7,564 bases of DNA from Campylobacteraceae bacterium (GCA_027030605.1 JALVEV010000249.1:1-7564), one strand, 5' to 3'; counted from the first letter of the stretch, positions 1-7,215 are shown. Notes: generated by a model not told the origin, from the letters alone. Numbers and translations: made by a program.

Positions 1-295
1 AGCAATTATTATTGGGGTGGCAGTTGACGATACCATTCACTTTTTGGTTAAGTATTTCGATGCACGAAAGCGTGGGCTTGGTATGGAGGAGACCTTTGAT
101 GAGGTGTTACGTTATGCAGGAAAAGCAATCTTGTTTACAACCATCATCTTAACAGTTTCATTTTCACTTTTTGCCTTTTCAGACTTTGCACCAAATCAAA
201 ACTTTGGGATTGTGACGGCATTTGCATTGGCTATTGCATTTGTGGTTGATTTACTTTTATTACCTGCTCTTTTGAGTTTGGCTGATAGAGAGTAG
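1..295 (+). CDS. RND-superfamily exporter (MMPL/HAE3-like), C-terminal end, 5' truncated
   Basis: This is the last ~98 codons of a gene that begins before the window; the frame is open from base 2 (A-I-I-I-G-V-A-V-D-D-T-I-H-F) to a TAG at 293-295. The motif GVAVDDTIHFL is typical of the tenth membrane helix of MMPL/HAE3-type RND exporters, where the Asp pair takes part in proton coupling. It is followed by a cytoplasmic connector with an Arg/Lys-rich patch (KYFDARKRG) and two more hydrophobic helices (about AILFTTIILTVSFSLFAF and FGIVTAFALAIAFVVDLLLLPALLSL), the usual helices 11 and 12. The protein would be an inner-membrane transporter, perhaps for lipids or hydrophobic compounds; substrate is unknown. 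It ends 60 bases before ymdB on the same strand, and no convincing terminator is seen between them, so they may be cotranscribed. It is not part of the AcrB-type pump further right. Confidence 0.8.
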   Translation, partial: AIIIGVAVDDTIHFLVKYFDARKRGLGMEETFDEVLRYAGKAILFTTIILTVSFSLFAFSDFAPNQNFGIVTAFALAIAFVVDLLLLPALLSLADRE

Positions 296-355
296 TCTAA
301 GCATATAACAAGTCATAACCTAATACAATAATTTTATTAAAATAAAAGGGTTAAG

Positions 356-1171
356 GTGAAGTTGGCATTTATTGGAGATATTGTTGGGAAACCTGGGCGA
401 GATATGATTGGTCAATATTTGCCAAGATTACGTAATGAATATGGATTAGATTTAGTTATAGCAAATTATGAAAATGCCTCTCATGGTTTTGGCTTGACTA
501 AAAAAAATTGTGAAGAGCTTTTGGGGTATGGTATTGATGTGATGACAGGAGGAAACCACTCTTGGGATAAAAAAGAGGTCTTTTTGCTCTATAGAGACTA
601 TCCATTGATTCGCCCCATTAACTACCCTAGAAAAAGCCCAGGAGAGGGGTTAATAAAGGTTGATGTTTTGGGTCATGAGGTGGCTATTGTAAATGTAATG
701 GGTCACTATACTATGCCAATGGTTGATAACCCTTTTGTCATAATGGAAGAGGTAGTTAAAGAGCTTCAAGAGAATGGAATTAAACACATTATTGTAGATA
801 TTCATGCTGAAGCTACAAGCGAGAAGTTGGTAATGATGCAACTTTTAAAGAAAAAGGTATCTGCCATTTTTGGAACACATACCCATGTAGGAACCGATGA
901 TTTAGCGATTATTGATGGGTGTTGCTATGTGAGTGATGTTGGTCTAACAGGGTGTCGTGATGGGGTGATAGGAATGCAAAAAGATGTTCCTATAAACCGT
1001 TTTTTAACAGGTATTGGTGGACACTATGATATTGCAAAAAAGTGCCAAGCTATTTTTCAGTTGGTGATTTTTGAGTTAGATGATGAGGGGCGAGGGGTAA
1101 AGGCAGAGAAGATTAAGATTTATGATAATGGTGAAGTGAGTAAATTTGATGCTAGAATGGAAAAGTATTGA
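356..1171 (+). CDS. ymdB: YmdB-family metallophosphoesterase (2',3'-cyclic-nucleotide phosphodiesterase)
   Basis: A full-length, 271-residue cytoplasmic protein of the TIGR00282/YmdB family. Characterised members are dinuclear-metal phosphodiesterases acting on 2',3'-cyclic nucleotides; in Bacillus subtilis YmdB affects biofilm and motility decisions and RNA levels. The metal and catalytic residues are all visible at the family positions: D8 (GDIVGKPGR), E39-N40 (NYEN), N67-H68 (GGNHSWD), H150 (DIHAEATSEK), H175 and H177 (GTHTHVGT). The C-terminal DVGLTGCRDGVIGM block is also characteristic. The start is GTG at 356, since MKLAFIGDIVG is the canonical N-terminus, with AAAGGG at 345-350 five bases upstream. 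It lies 60 bases behind the exporter fragment. No clear promoter of its own is seen, so read-through from upstream is likely. The family is certain; the physiological role in this organism is unknown. Confidence 0.94.
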   Translation: MKLAFIGDIVGKPGRDMIGQYLPRLRNEYGLDLVIANYENASHGFGLTKKNCEELLGYGIDVMTGGNHSWDKKEVFLLYRDYPLIRPINYPRKSPGEGLIKVDVLGHEVAIVNVMGHYTMPMVDNPFVIMEEVVKELQENGIKHIIVDIHAEATSEKLVMMQLLKKKVSAIFGTHTHVGTDDLAIIDGCCYVSDVGLTGCRDGVIGMQKDVPINRFLTGIGGHYDIAKKCQAIFQLVIFELDDEGRGVKAEKIKIYDNGEVSKFDARMEKY

Positions 1172-1208
1172 GAATAAATTAGACAAAAATTGATTTTAAT
1201 GATAGAAT

Positions 1209-1239
1209 TTGATAAAAAAAACAAATTAACCATTATAAT
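1209..1239 (+). promoter_or_regulatory. Putative sigma-70 promoter for the M48 protease gene
   Basis: A perfect TATAAT lies at 1234-1239, with TTGATA (5 of 6 matches to TTGACA) at 1209-1214. The spacer is 19 bases, longer than the optimum, but the region is A/T-rich and Campylobacterota promoters depend little on the -35 box. Transcription would begin near 1246, some 46 bases before the start codon. Confidence 0.5.
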
Positions 1240-1245
1240 TTTTTA

Positions 1246-1272
1246 AACTATGTTATCCTATAGATAATAGTT
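1246..1272 (+). other. Imperfect inverted repeat at the predicted 5' end of the protease mRNA
   Basis: AACTAT-GT-TATC (1246-1257) and GATAATAGTT (1263-1272) form a 10-bp stem with a 2-base bulge and a CTATA loop. The left arm starts where transcription from the TATAAT at 1234-1239 is expected to start, and the ribosome binding site AGGAG (1281-1285) remains outside. It could be an mRNA-stabilising 5' hairpin or an operator. It is mostly A-T pairs, so its significance is uncertain. Confidence 0.3.
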
Positions 1273-1291
1273 AGACGTTTAGGAGTAAACC

Positions 1292-2173
1292 ATGAAAAGA
1301 ATCATTATCTCTACTGTAGTAGTAGCATGTTTGAGTAGCAGTCTACTGGCTGATGAAGATAAGAGTTATTGGGATAGAATGACCGATATTTTACCTACCG
1401 ATAAGATAGAGGAGGTGTTAGATGACATTTCAGATAAGATTGATATAGATGAGAAAGAGAAGAAGATGGTTGATGCTGTCAATAAGTTACCTGATATTAT
1501 AGCTGACCCAATGGAGTCGGCTGTAAAATCAGCTGCTGAACTCTCTCGTGCAGCACTTATCTCTGATGAAGAGATGTATAAAGAGGATGCAGAAGATATT
1601 GCTAAGTGGGATGAGAATCAAACCATTGCAAAAGATATAGACCAGTACTATATTGACCTACAGAAGGTTATGAAAAAGGTTCCCTTGCCTAGTGATTTAA
1701 AGGTTAAGTTAGATGTTAAGGTCTATATGAATCCATTTCTATATATCTTCTCACGCTCCAATGGAGCTATTCGTGTTAACAGTGGGTTGATTGAACTCTT
1801 AAATGATAACGAACTCCTCTTTTTAATGGCACATGAGGTAGCCCATATTGCTAATGAAGATTACAAATCGAGCTATAGAAAAGAGCACTCTATGTATGCT
1901 CTTGAAGAGGCAATAAATATGAGTGGAAAGACCGTTGGTTCTACAGCCAATGGAGTACTCTCTAGTGTGACATCAAGCATGAGAAAAGCACAGTTTCAAA
2001 AAGATGATGAGTTTGATGCTGATAAATTTGCTATAAAAGTTCTTAAAAAGTATGGAATTAAAAAGAAAGTAGCTGTTGATACTTTAGAGAAACTTCAGTA
2101 TCTAAATGCACCTATTTTAATGATGCACCCAACAGCTCATGAGCGTATTAAGAATATTGAGGATAATCTTTAG
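1292..2173 (+). CDS. Secreted M48-family zinc metalloprotease
   Basis: A 293-residue exported peptidase. Residues 1-20 form a signal peptide (MKR followed by IIISTVVVACLSSSLLA), with likely cleavage after A20; V-V-A-C13 resembles a lipobox, so a lipoprotein anchored at C13 is an alternative. An acidic, helical spacer (21-125) precedes the catalytic domain. The zinc site is clear: HEVAH at 181-185 (H181, E182, H185), third ligand E240 in DEFDAD at 239-244, and the family's closing MHPTAHERI block at 278-286. This matches M48 proteins such as LoiP/BepA, which act on the outer membrane and periplasm in other bacteria; that function here is inferred. There is no TPR domain. AGGAG at 1281-1285 sits six bases before ATG, and a separate promoter suggests independent expression. 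The stop codon overlaps that of the convergent AsmA-like gene by four bases. Confidence 0.9.
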   Translation: MKRIIISTVVVACLSSSLLADEDKSYWDRMTDILPTDKIEEVLDDISDKIDIDEKEKKMVDAVNKLPDIIADPMESAVKSAAELSRAALISDEEMYKEDAEDIAKWDENQTIAKDIDQYYIDLQKVMKKVPLPSDLKVKLDVKVYMNPFLYIFSRSNGAIRVNSGLIELLNDNELLFLMAHEVAHIANEDYKSSYRKEHSMYALEEAINMSGKTVGSTANGVLSSVTSSMRKAQFQKDDEFDADKFAIKVLKKYGIKKKVAVDTLEKLQYLNAPILMMHPTAHERIKNIEDNL

Positions 2174-3591
2174 TTAAGATAATTTCTCTTTATCCAACTA
2201 TCCAACTGCTTGTTGGGTAGGGTAAAGAACTTGGTCTCAATTTTAATTTGGGGATTCTCTAGTGTACCATAAATTTTTCCTTCTATTTCAGTACCGTTCA
2301 TTTTTATTTTAAAGTTTGCATTAAGCCTATTGTTTCGAAGATTAAGTTTTATTTTACTTAGTTTAATGTAGTTTATACCATTGTCAAGTGTTAAGATGGC
2401 AGAGAGTGTATCTCCTTTGAAACCTCCTGAAAAATAACTCTGTTCATAGCTCCCTTTAAGAAGATTTGTTTTTAATCTGTTTTGAATAGTTTGTGTTAAT
2501 TTGCTTGGTACAAATCGAGTATTTTTAAGTTGAGTATTGATAACAACTAAATCCTCTTTTGCACTGTAGTTAACCGTACCATTAATCTTAGACTGAAAGA
2601 GCAGAGGAGTATTGAGTTGGTCAAGGAGTTTTTTTAGAGAGAGATTTTTAAACTTTAAATCAATGTCTCTGTTGTAATAGATATAGGTTAGCTCCCCTCC
2701 TAACTTAGAGGTTACTCCTTTGATTTTTAGCTCTTCATTGTCACTCTCATAGTGTATATCTCCTGTAGTATTTAAGCTACCTTTATATTGATGATGAAGC
2801 AGTTTTTTAAAATGGGCTAAGTCTGAAATATGAATATGGTAGAGGCTATCAAATATTTTTTTACTAATATCATAGACTCCATTTTTTATTGTTATCTCTC
2901 CTAGTTTTGATGTTAATGTAGCGTTAAATTTATCTTTAATTGTTGAAAAGATTATCTTAGCATTAAGTTCAAAAGGTAGTTTTTGTTGAAACAGAGGAAC
3001 AAGGGCTTTTGCCATATAGAGAGTTGTAACTCCTTGTTTTTCATATTTTGAAAACTTACTAAAGTGTGCATTAACATCGACTCCCCCTTGAACGAACTCT
3101 TTTTGTTCTAAAAATTGTAGAAGCTTAGAGCTGTTGACCTCTCTCATCTTTAAGTCCATATTTTTGATAATATTGGGTAAGTTCGTAAAAGAGTACTCAA
3201 CTTTTCCATCAAAGGCTTCTCCTGCACCTGTTACTTTTAAATCATCAAATGAACCTACCAATGTTCCATAAATATCAATTTTATCATTAAGAGAGACTCT
3301 ATTAAGTGTAAAATGTTCTCCTGTTAGGTGGTAATTCATAGAGATATCTTCATTATCAAGTTCACCCCTTAATGTAACTTTAAGCTCATTGTTAATTTTT
3401 AGTTTAATTGTAAGGTTAGGGTAGTGGTCAAGGTTGAGAGAGATGACCTCTATTTTATTATCTGTTTTTTTAGCGAGTGAGTTTTCTATAAAGTTTTTTA
3501 GGTCTTCATGCCCCATATTAGTATTGAAAAAATATAAAATTATTAGTAAAAAAAATATAATTGTAAGAAGTATATATCTTAATATATTCAT
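2170..3591 (-). CDS. AsmA/TamB-like periplasmic protein with N-terminal membrane anchor
   Basis: A 473-residue protein with a single uncleaved hydrophobic helix at about residues 4-23 (LRYILLTIIFFLLIILYFF), followed by an almost wholly beta-rich periplasmic region. Features recalling the AsmA/TamB/YhdP group are the opening segment with an amphipathic helix and V-I-S-L-N-L-x-x-Y-P-N-L-T-I (about 48-63), repeated G-x-L-x-G-S-x-x-D-L-x-V-x-G units (near 108-122), and a closing I-Y-G-T-L-E-N-P-Q-I-K-I-E motif (440-452). Members form a repeating beta-groove thought to carry phospholipid between membranes or help outer-membrane assembly. The match is by pattern only; sequence identity in this group is low, so function stays tentative. 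AAAAAGG at 3598-3604 sits six bases before ATG. It lies 62 bases downstream of the RND genes with no terminator with a U-tract, so it is probably in their transcription unit. It ends by overlapping the M48 gene. Confidence 0.6.
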   Translation of the reverse strand: MNILRYILLTIIFFLLIILYFFNTNMGHEDLKNFIENSLAKKTDNKIEVISLNLDHYPNLTIKLKINNELKVTLRGELDNEDISMNYHLTGEHFTLNRVSLNDKIDIYGTLVGSFDDLKVTGAGEAFDGKVEYSFTNLPNIIKNMDLKMREVNSSKLLQFLEQKEFVQGGVDVNAHFSKFSKYEKQGVTTLYMAKALVPLFQQKLPFELNAKIIFSTIKDKFNATLTSKLGEITIKNGVYDISKKIFDSLYHIHISDLAHFKKLLHHQYKGSLNTTGDIHYESDNEELKIKGVTSKLGGELTYIYYNRDIDLKFKNLSLKKLLDQLNTPLLFQSKINGTVNYSAKEDLVVINTQLKNTRFVPSKLTQTIQNRLKTNLLKGSYEQSYFSGGFKGDTLSAILTLDNGINYIKLSKIKLNLRNNRLNANFKIKMNGTEIEGKIYGTLENPQIKIETKFFTLPNKQLDSWIKRNYLN

Positions 3592-3609
3592 AGTAGACCT
3601 TTTTGTATC

Positions 3610-3639
3610 TGAACATCTCTTTCGATATAGAGATGTTCA
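3610..3639 (-). other. 11-bp perfect inverted repeat between RND second half and AsmA-like gene
   Basis: TGAACATCTCT (3610-3620) and AGAGATGTTCA (3629-3639) are exact reverse complements around an 8-base loop. On the minus strand the hairpin ends five bases before the AAAAAGG ribosome binding site of the AsmA-like gene. Neither side carries a run of U, so it is not a standard intrinsic terminator. An mRNA-processing or stabilising element between cotranscribed genes, or a partial attenuator, fits better. Confidence 0.6.
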
Positions 3640-3653
3640 ACGGAGAGAAGAGA

Positions 3654-5441
3654 CTATTTCTTATCTTCTTTTTTGGTCTCTTTCTCGTCATCTGTGTTGG
3701 AGGAGGCTTTTTTAGCCTTCTCTTTTTTTCGAGCCTCTTGGGCTTTTTGTGCCTCTATGGTTTCTGGTTTACAAATAGCAGCAGTATTTGACATAAGCAC
3801 AGGAACAAAGAGCAATGAAACAAAGACAGCAGCCACTGTACCTGAGATAAGTGCAACACCAAGTCCACCAAAAATTGGGTCACTAGCTAGTAGAGCTGAA
3901 CCTAAAATAATCGCAACAGCAGTTAAGAAAATAGGTGTGGCTCTAGTAGCTGATGCTTTAGCAATAGCCCGTTTTTTCTCCATATCATCGTAGTGAATCA
4001 GCCCCATTGTATAGTCAATAAGAAGTAGAGAGTTACGAGAACTAATCCCCATAAGTGCAATAAATCCAATTAAAGAGGTTGCCGTTAGGAAGAAAGTGTT
4101 AGTTGTAACAAGGTCTGCTACCCAGTGACCAATAATAACTCCAATAAGTGAAAGGAATGAACCCCCTAATATAATACCACTAATAGCAAATGATTTATAA
4201 TAGATAACCAATAGGAAAAAGATAAGTACCAAAGCTGCAATGAATGCGGCACCTAAATCTCTAAAGGTATCTAAAGTAACTTTCATCTCTCCATCCCAAC
4301 GAATCAGGAATCTCTCTCCTGTCTTTTTATCTGTTAAAATAAGGTCAAACATATAGGTTGAGATAGGTGCTGTCTCTACTTTATATTTCTCTTTAAAATG
4401 CTCCATCATCTTAGAACGGGCATCCAATAGTGGATAGACTTGTGAGACATTGTCTGTCTCGGCAATGACATTAATCATACGTTTTAAATCTTTATGGGTA
4501 ATGGTTGGGTTTGATTTGACTTTGACAATTTTAACCAGTTCTGTAAGAGGGGTCTGCTCTCCTCTTCTATTCATAAGGTTTAGTCCTTCAATTTTTGCTT
4601 TTAGGCTCTCTACTCCATCACCCTCTAACTCTTTACTTTTTCGGTTAAGCACAAGATAGATAGGAATCTGTGTTAACTTATTTTTAGAGTTTTTCGTAGC
4701 AACTACCATTCCTTGAAAAGCTAAATATAAGATATTGTTAACCTGCTCTACAGAGAGTGACTCATCTGCAATTTTTTGAATATCTGGAACCAGTTTATAG
4801 GTCTCATAGACTTCATCTGATAAGATATCAACATCGACCAAATCTTTTGTATTTTTGAGAATATCGGCTACTTCGTGAGAGAGTTCTCTAATCTGTTTAA
4901 GATTTTTTCCTGTAACTTCAACTACTATCTGTGCAAGTGTAGGAGGACCTGAAGGTTGCTCTATGAATTTAATACTTGTTCCAGGGACAACATTGGCACA
5001 CTGCTCATTGACAATTGGTCGTAGTCTACTAACCATTAAAAATGATGGCTCCTCTCTCTCATGTGTTGGGGTAAGGTTTACTGAAATCTCTGCTTCATTT
5101 TCAGCCTGTTTCATGACTGAACCTTTAGCTAATCCTGCATAGTCAAGAGGGATACCCTGTCCATAGAAGAATGACATATCGACAATATCTTTTTCATTTT
5201 TTAATACATCTCCTATACAGTGAGCAACTCTCTTCGTCTCTTTAATTGAACTGCCTGTTGGAGTATCAAGATAGATAGAGAATGTTGTTGCATTTTTACC
5301 TGGTAACATTCTTGCCAATACTGCACCTGTTGGGAACATAAGTAGCGAAGCAAAAAAGGCTAGAATCGTTAGTCCAATTACCATATTTTTTCTAAAGCGA
5401 CTCTCTAAAATCCAATAAACGAAATCTTCAATCTTTTTCAT
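3654..5441 (-). CDS. AcrB-type RND efflux permease, C-terminal half (split gene)
   Basis: This 595-residue protein corresponds to the second half of a hydrophobe/amphiphile RND pump: helix 7 at about 18-38, a large periplasmic porter/docking region (39-395), then helices 8-12 (about 397-414, 417-438, 449-478, 502-520, 527-550) and a charged Lys/Glu tail (556-595). Recognisable family blocks are F-Y-G-Q-G-I-P-L-D-Y-A-G-L, T-H-E-R-E-E-P-S-F and E-Q-P-S-G-P-P-T-L-A. Aligned by eye to AcrB helices 10 and 11, R469 takes the place of K940, R500 that of R971 and T507 that of T978. It starts with MKKIEDFVYW immediately after the stop of the N-terminal half, in the same frame, with AAGGAGG eight bases upstream. 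The two proteins must pair to build one protomer. Substrate unknown; the adaptor and outer-membrane partners are not adjacent. The stop is TAG. Confidence 0.9.
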   Translation of the reverse strand: MKKIEDFVYWILESRFRKNMVIGLTILAFFASLLMFPTGAVLARMLPGKNATTFSIYLDTPTGSSIKETKRVAHCIGDVLKNEKDIVDMSFFYGQGIPLDYAGLAKGSVMKQAENEAEISVNLTPTHEREEPSFLMVSRLRPIVNEQCANVVPGTSIKFIEQPSGPPTLAQIVVEVTGKNLKQIRELSHEVADILKNTKDLVDVDILSDEVYETYKLVPDIQKIADESLSVEQVNNILYLAFQGMVVATKNSKNKLTQIPIYLVLNRKSKELEGDGVESLKAKIEGLNLMNRRGEQTPLTELVKIVKVKSNPTITHKDLKRMINVIAETDNVSQVYPLLDARSKMMEHFKEKYKVETAPISTYMFDLILTDKKTGERFLIRWDGEMKVTLDTFRDLGAAFIAALVLIFFLLVIYYKSFAISGIILGGSFLSLIGVIIGHWVADLVTTNTFFLTATSLIGFIALMGISSRNSLLLIDYTMGLIHYDDMEKKRAIAKASATRATPIFLTAVAIILGSALLASDPIFGGLGVALISGTVAAVFVSLLFVPVLMSNTAAICKPETIEAQKAQEARKKEKAKKASSNTDDEKETKKEDKK

Positions 5442-7133
5442 CTACTTCTCCTCCTTTTTACTATCTTCTTCTTTTTCATCTGAATCATTAAGGCAGACTC
5501 CACAAATATCATAAGGGTTATGCTCTGCATCATAAGGGTCTGTTGATTTTGGTTTTTTCAAGAGTTTCAAGCTTAGGTAAGGAGTAAAAATATAGGCAAC
5601 AAAAAGAGAAGCTAAAAGAGCCACTGGTACATTGTAAGGAATCGGCTTCATAAATGCCCCCATCATTCCTCCAACAAATGCCATTGGAACCATCGTCATA
5701 ATAATTGCAAGGGTTGCCACATTGGTTGGGGCACCTACTTCATCAGTTGCCTCTACTAATAGTTCTCCCATCTCTTGAGTCTCTGCTTTTGTAAGATGTA
5801 GATGTCGGTGAATGTTCTCAATGACAATAATAGCTGCATCAACCAATAACCCTAGAGACAATAGGAAAGCAAAGAGGGTAATTCTGTTCATGGTCTGCCC
5901 TGAAATATAAGCAATAAATAGGGTAATTGCCAAAATAGCAGGAACAGAGAATGTTACAATAAGAGACTCTCTCCAACCTAGAGCAAAGACAAGCATAATA
6001 GAGATAATAACAATGGTAATAAAGAGATGGTGCATCAACTCTTCAACAGCTTGATTTGCTCGTTCTCCATAGTTTCTTGTAACTTTATAGCCAATACCAA
6101 GCTTCTCTAGCTCCTCTTTTTTGCTCTCGATAAGCTCTAAGATGTTATTGGCAACTACAACAGCATTGGTTCCTGCTAGTTTAGAGGCAGCAAGGGTTAC
6201 TTGAGGAGTGTACTCTCCTATCTTACTTGAACTATTACCCTCATCTACTTTATTAAAAAACTCAACCTCTTTATAGTTCTGCTCATCAATTCCTTTTTCA
6301 ACTGTAGCAATCTTTTTAAGGTAGAGAGGGTCACCCCGATAGACAGATACCTGAATATTTTTAATCGCTTCAATACCATTGACTGCACTATCTACTCCAA
6401 ACATGACAATTTTTCCACTGTTTGTCTCTCCTTTAATTAAAGGGGCTTTTGCAGTAAATTTTTTAATTGCCATCATAACCATACCTAACGAGACATGATA
6501 TCCTGTAAGCTTATCTACATCAATTTTAACGTTGTACTGCTCTTTATGGGCTCCATGTAGGGTTACTTTAGCTACGTTCTCAATCCCTGCTATATCATAT
6601 TTTAGAGTACGTAGTTTTTCATTGAACTCTGCAATAGAGAGTTTTGATGGGTCTGTTTGATAGAAAGCTAAGGTAATAATAGGAACATCAATATCAATAT
6701 CAAAAGTTTTAATAATAGGTTGCATTACCCCTTTTGGCATTTTATCCATATTTTGTATAACTTTATCATATAATTTTAGATTAGAATCCTCTCTATCTTC
6801 TCCAATATGGTACATAACTTGAACAATTCCTACATTGTCCTTAGAGGTGCTATAGATATGCTCAACACCATTAATCTCCCGAAGTTTTGCCTCAAGAGGG
6901 GTAGAGATGATATTTTCAACTTCACGAGGAGTTGCTCCTGGCATAGCAACAATGACACCTCCCCCAGAAATAGCAATTTGAGGGTCCTCTTCCCTTGGCA
7001 TCGTACTAAGTGCAATCCAGCCTAAGGCTAAAATAACAACTCCTAAAACTGCTGTAAGGGGATTTCGTAAAAATGATTCTCCTAATTTTCCTGCAATATC
7101 TTCAGGTACATAATGTTCATTATATTTATGCAT
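5442..7133 (-). CDS. AcrB-type RND efflux permease, N-terminal half (split gene)
   Basis: A 563-residue inner-membrane protein matching the first half of an RND pump that is normally about 1,000-1,100 residues. Helix 1 lies at about 24-44, followed by P-R-E-E-D-P-Q-I (46-53) and the periplasmic porter region (to about 367) with the M-P-G-A-T-P-R-E-V-E motif at 64-73. Helices 2-6 follow (about 368-387, 390-411, 417-440, 470-493, 503-525). Helix 4 reads GLLVDAAIIVIENIHRHL: D432 corresponds to AcrB D407, while the partner Asp (D408) is A433, as in heavy-metal RND pumps. After helix 6 comes an acidic cytoplasmic tail (526-563) with C544-G-V-C547. AAAGG at 7141-7145 is seven bases before ATG. Drug, solvent or metal export are all possible; the family is certain, the substrate is not. 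It is the first gene of its transcription unit and is translationally abutted to the second half. Confidence 0.9.
   Translation of the reverse strand: MHKYNEHYVPEDIAGKLGESFLRNPLTAVLGVVILALGWIALSTMPREEDPQIAISGGGVIVAMPGATPREVENIISTPLEAKLREINGVEHIYSTSKDNVGIVQVMYHIGEDREDSNLKLYDKVIQNMDKMPKGVMQPIIKTFDIDIDVPIITLAFYQTDPSKLSIAEFNEKLRTLKYDIAGIENVAKVTLHGAHKEQYNVKIDVDKLTGYHVSLGMVMMAIKKFTAKAPLIKGETNSGKIVMFGVDSAVNGIEAIKNIQVSVYRGDPLYLKKIATVEKGIDEQNYKEVEFFNKVDEGNSSSKIGEYTPQVTLAASKLAGTNAVVVANNILELIESKKEELEKLGIGYKVTRNYGERANQAVEELMHHLFITIVIISIMLVFALGWRESLIVTFSVPAILAITLFIAYISGQTMNRITLFAFLLSLGLLVDAAIIVIENIHRHLHLTKAETQEMGELLVEATDEVGAPTNVATLAIIMTMVPMAFVGGMMGAFMKPIPYNVPVALLASLFVAYIFTPYLSLKLLKKPKSTDPYDAEHNPYDICGVCLNDSDEKEEDSKKEEK
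5450..5456 (-). promoter_or_regulatory. Strong ribosome binding site for the second RND half
   Basis: AAGGAGG on the minus strand lies eight bases before the ATG at 5441-5439 and is embedded in the last codons of the first half (Lys-Lys-Glu-Glu-Lys, then TAG). It is the strongest Shine-Dalgarno sequence in the window, which argues that the second half is made by its own or coupled initiation. Confidence 0.8.
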
Positions 7134-7136
7134 TTT

Positions 7137-7178
7137 TTAACCTTTCCCTATTGATTTTAATAACTTATCGTACTTCAT
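7137..7178 (-). other. Possible 13-codon leader reading frame upstream of the RND genes
   Basis: ATG at 7178-7176 opens a frame for MKYDKLLKSIGKG ending with TAA at 7139-7137, three bases before the RND start codon and in the same frame. It overlaps the RND ribosome binding site. Its own Shine-Dalgarno (purine-rich AGAGAAGAG) is weak. It might couple translation into the pump gene or be chance. Confidence 0.15.
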
Positions 7179-7215
7179 GACTCTTCTCTTAACTTATTTT
7201 AGAATTTTATAAATA

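Noticed and set aside
331..343. ATTTT-ATT-AAAAT as a terminator between the exporter fragment and ymdB
   Set aside because: Only a five-pair A-T stem, expected by chance in DNA this A/T-rich.
1253..1267. TTATC-N5-GATAA as a Fur box
   Set aside because: Only one short half-site pair with the wrong spacing; no full 19-base Fur-type palindrome.
3610..3639. Intrinsic terminator after the RND genes
   Set aside because: The stem is good but no run of U follows on either strand, and the stem is modest in G+C.
3434..3993. Open frames on the plus strand across 3434-3993, and similar ones at 650-841 (minus), 4450-4659 (plus), 6807-7025 (plus) and 6830-7015 (minus)
   Set aside because: They lie opposite to or out of frame with strongly recognisable genes, lack credible ribosome binding sites, and show no protein family features.
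5442..5444. TAG between the RND halves as a recoded or suppressed amber codon (read-through to a single full-length pump)
   Set aside because: TAG is the ordinary stop of several other genes here (293-295, 2171-2173, 3654-3656), so general amber suppression is unlikely, and a strong ribosome binding site plus ATG follows at once. It remains the main alternative to test but is not the preferred reading.
3654..7133. RND pair as a pseudogene broken by frameshift or sequencing error
   Set aside because: There is no frame change, both parts are full length for their half, and conserved motifs continue on both sides of the junction.
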